From Flavobacterium ginsenosidimutans (GTDB taxonomy: Bacteria > Bacteroidota > Bacteroidia > Flavobacteriales > Flavobacteriaceae): a stretch of DNA of 64,000 bases. The stretch covers positions 124,001 through 188,000 of the forward strand of contig NZ_QJRJ01000079.1 of assembly GCF_003254625.1 (NCBI RefSeq), in the 5' to 3' direction. A program made the translations under genes and the position numbers. The notes below the pieces were generated by a model. It did not search any database and had not been told where the DNA came from. It saw only the letters and a program-made list of their open reading frames with translations. This document shows, in pieces, positions 62,732-64,000 of this stretch; positions within the stretch are counted from its first letter, which is position 1; every line of letters starts with the position of its first letter.

Positions 62732-63784
62732 TTAGTTTCTCACTGATTGCTCAATTGCATTATATGGTTTGCTGCCAAGAATGGATTCTATAGAATTACT
62801 GATTTTTTCTAAGTTATTTTGTTTGTTATTAGTCATTAAAATGATTGTCGAGGAAAAATTACTGATTAATAAAGCTTGATAATTAAAGGCTGCCCCATCG
62901 TGGACGTGATTTATTACTTTATTGTTTTCAATATTTCCGCCTCCAAGACCAGTTTGGTTATCTTTAGAAAAAGGCTCAAAAAGTTCACGTGTCGATTCTG
63001 GAGTAATAATTTTAAATGTATTGATGGCTTCAGACCATTTGTAAAAATCCTGCAGGTTTAAAGCTGTCCAGCCAGAAATGTTGTATTTAAGAATATCCTC
63101 TTTACCTTTATTATTAAACGATTTTGCAAAAAGCATCTCTTTTTCATCAGGATCTACAACAGCATTTTTTATCCCGATAGGCTTTAATATTTTCTTTATT
63201 ACAAATGAATTAAAATTCATATTGGTAATTTTTTCAATAATACGTCTTTGCAAAAACACGTTATTATTATTATAATCATACTTCGTCCCTGGTTCAAAAT
63301 CCAAAACCAAGGTATTTTGCAGATTTAGCATATTATCTGAATCCTGATTGACTTCGCTCCATTTTATTTGAGGAAGTCCGCTTGTATATTGAAGCAGGTG
63401 GATAATTTTAATTGTATTTGCCCAAGATGGAAGCTCGGGTAGAAATTTAGAAATCGGGTCATCTAGTTTCAATTTTCCCTGCTCTTTCAGCATCATAATT
63501 CCAACAGCATTAAACTCTTTTGCGATAGAACCTATGTGAAAACGGTATTCTTTATTTAGTGGTATGGTGCTGCTCGCGTTAGCCTGTCCAAAAGCTTTTT
63601 CGTAGATTATTTTTCCATCTTTAGCAACTAAAACATTTCCATTAAAAGTTTTTGCTTTTAGCGCTTTTTGAAATAACGTATCGAGGTTTGTTTCAATATT
63701 ACCACTCTGACCGTAAAAATGGCCACAGGTTATAAATGCAATTGCAAAGATTGTAATTTTAGTTTTATTAATAATCGTATTCAT
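62732..63784 (-). CDS. Serine hydrolase of the beta-lactamase/class C family
   Basis: A 350-residue exported protein (signal MNTIINKTKITIFAIAFITC, ending near FYGQ). The nucleophile S86 and K89 form the SxxK motif in HIGSIAKEFNAVG. The second motif is YxN in GTKYDYNNNNVF, and HVHDGAAFN may stand at the third (HxG-type) position. Such proteins include esterases, peptidases and D-aminopeptidases; beta-lactamase activity is not implied. The length and motifs look intact. Confidence 0.88.
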   Translation of the reverse strand: MNTIINKTKITIFAIAFITCGHFYGQSGNIETNLDTLFQKALKAKTFNGNVLVAKDGKIIYEKAFGQANASSTIPLNKEYRFHIGSIAKEFNAVGIMMLKEQGKLKLDDPISKFLPELPSWANTIKIIHLLQYTSGLPQIKWSEVNQDSDNMLNLQNTLVLDFEPGTKYDYNNNNVFLQRRIIEKITNMNFNSFVIKKILKPIGIKNAVVDPDEKEMLFAKSFNNKGKEDILKYNISGWTALNLQDFYKWSEAINTFKIITPESTRELFEPFSKDNQTGLGGGNIENNKVINHVHDGAAFNYQALLISNFSSTIILMTNNKQNNLEKISNSIESILGSKPYNAIEQSVRN

Positions 63785-63852
63785 TTTGTGAATTTTGATA
63801 AATATAGGAAAATTACAGCTTTAACTATTCTAATATAGCAGATATGTGGATT

Positions 63853-63953
63853 TTTGTCATTTTGAAGGAGAAATCTTCGTAAGAAGCTCCGCAACGAGAA
63901 TCAAATATTTGTCGAATTTCTAGCGAAGATTTCTCCTTGGTCGAAATGACAAA
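63853..63953. repeat. Long inverted-arm element, TTTGTCATTTTGAAGGAG type
   Basis: The left arm (about 63853-63880) and right arm (about 63924-63953) share the complement of GGAGAAATCTTCG and of TTTGTCATTT. They enclose about 45 bp. It is related to the GTCATT repeats at 11242 and 23656. Confidence 0.6.
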
Positions 63954-63965
63954 CTAGAATGCAAC

Positions 63966-63998
63966 AACTTTGTCAAAGTTTTAAACTTTGACAAAGTT
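63966..63998. repeat. REP-like palindrome, TTTGTCAAAGTTT family, copy 4
   Basis: A perfect 33-nt palindrome AACTTTGTCAAAGTTT, T, AAACTTTGACAAAGTT, at the right edge of the window. The outer pair is AAC/GTT. Confidence 0.85.
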
Positions 63999-64000
63999 CC

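Overview
The window looks like a chromosomal segment of a Flavobacterium close to F. johnsoniae (phylum Bacteroidota). The DNA is AT-rich and genes lack Shine-Dalgarno sequences. Several promoters fit the Bacteroidota form TTG-N17-23-TAnnTTTG. Lineage markers include the gliding genes gldA, gldD and gldE, a type IX secretion type B cargo protein, TonB-dependent receptors, and DUF3078 and DUF4374 proteins. I see no rRNA, tRNA, prophage or CRISPR array. Most of the window is ordinary core genome, with accessory material mainly in the intergenic repeats.

Layout. 1-4.4 kb: the 3' end of pyruvate dehydrogenase E1 alpha, E2, and an M1 aminopeptidase. 4.4-11.2 kb: a repeat- and RNA-like intergenic region, an AhpD-like protein, an AraC regulator, a glycosyltransferase, MiaE and an AsmA-like protein. 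11.2-16 kb: a repeat-dense gap, ribosomal proteins L27 and L21, and an active/inactive M16 protease pair. 16-23.6 kb: a DMT transporter, a metal-binding lipoprotein, a palindrome array, mutY-ssb-gldE-gldD, HU, a 30-residue basic protein and RNase G. 23.8-32.8 kb: alpha-2-macroglobulin and PbpC genes, separated by a REP-associated tyrosine transposase (RAYT) flanked by four REP palindromes. 33-36.3 kb: two immunity-like genes, tadA and a two-gene unit with TonB-C-like ends. 36.3-44.8 kb: dxs, DUF3078, dgt, an Lrp regulator divergent from metE, and a polyprenyl synthase. 44.9-48.1 kb: three tandem paralogous beta-barrel proteins and gldA. 48.3-55.7 kb: a possible small ORF, a TonB-dependent receptor, then an operon of receptor, DUF4374 lipoprotein and PepSY protein, probably for iron uptake. 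56-64 kb: a PLP decarboxylase, a type IX cargo protein, a dicarboxylate symporter, a methyltransferase and a serine hydrolase.

How the parts fit together. GldD and GldE belong to the gliding and type IX secretion machinery that would export the CHU_C-tailed protein at 57.5-60.6 kb; GldA is the ATPase of the gliding ABC transporter. The A2M-PbpC pair is a known periplasmic defence and cell-wall repair arrangement. The most noteworthy non-coding content is several families of short palindromes. In some of them the arms change in a compensatory way between copies, which points to selection on, or mobilisation as, hairpins. The strongest case is the RAYT with symmetric REP pairs lodged inside the A2M-PbpC unit.
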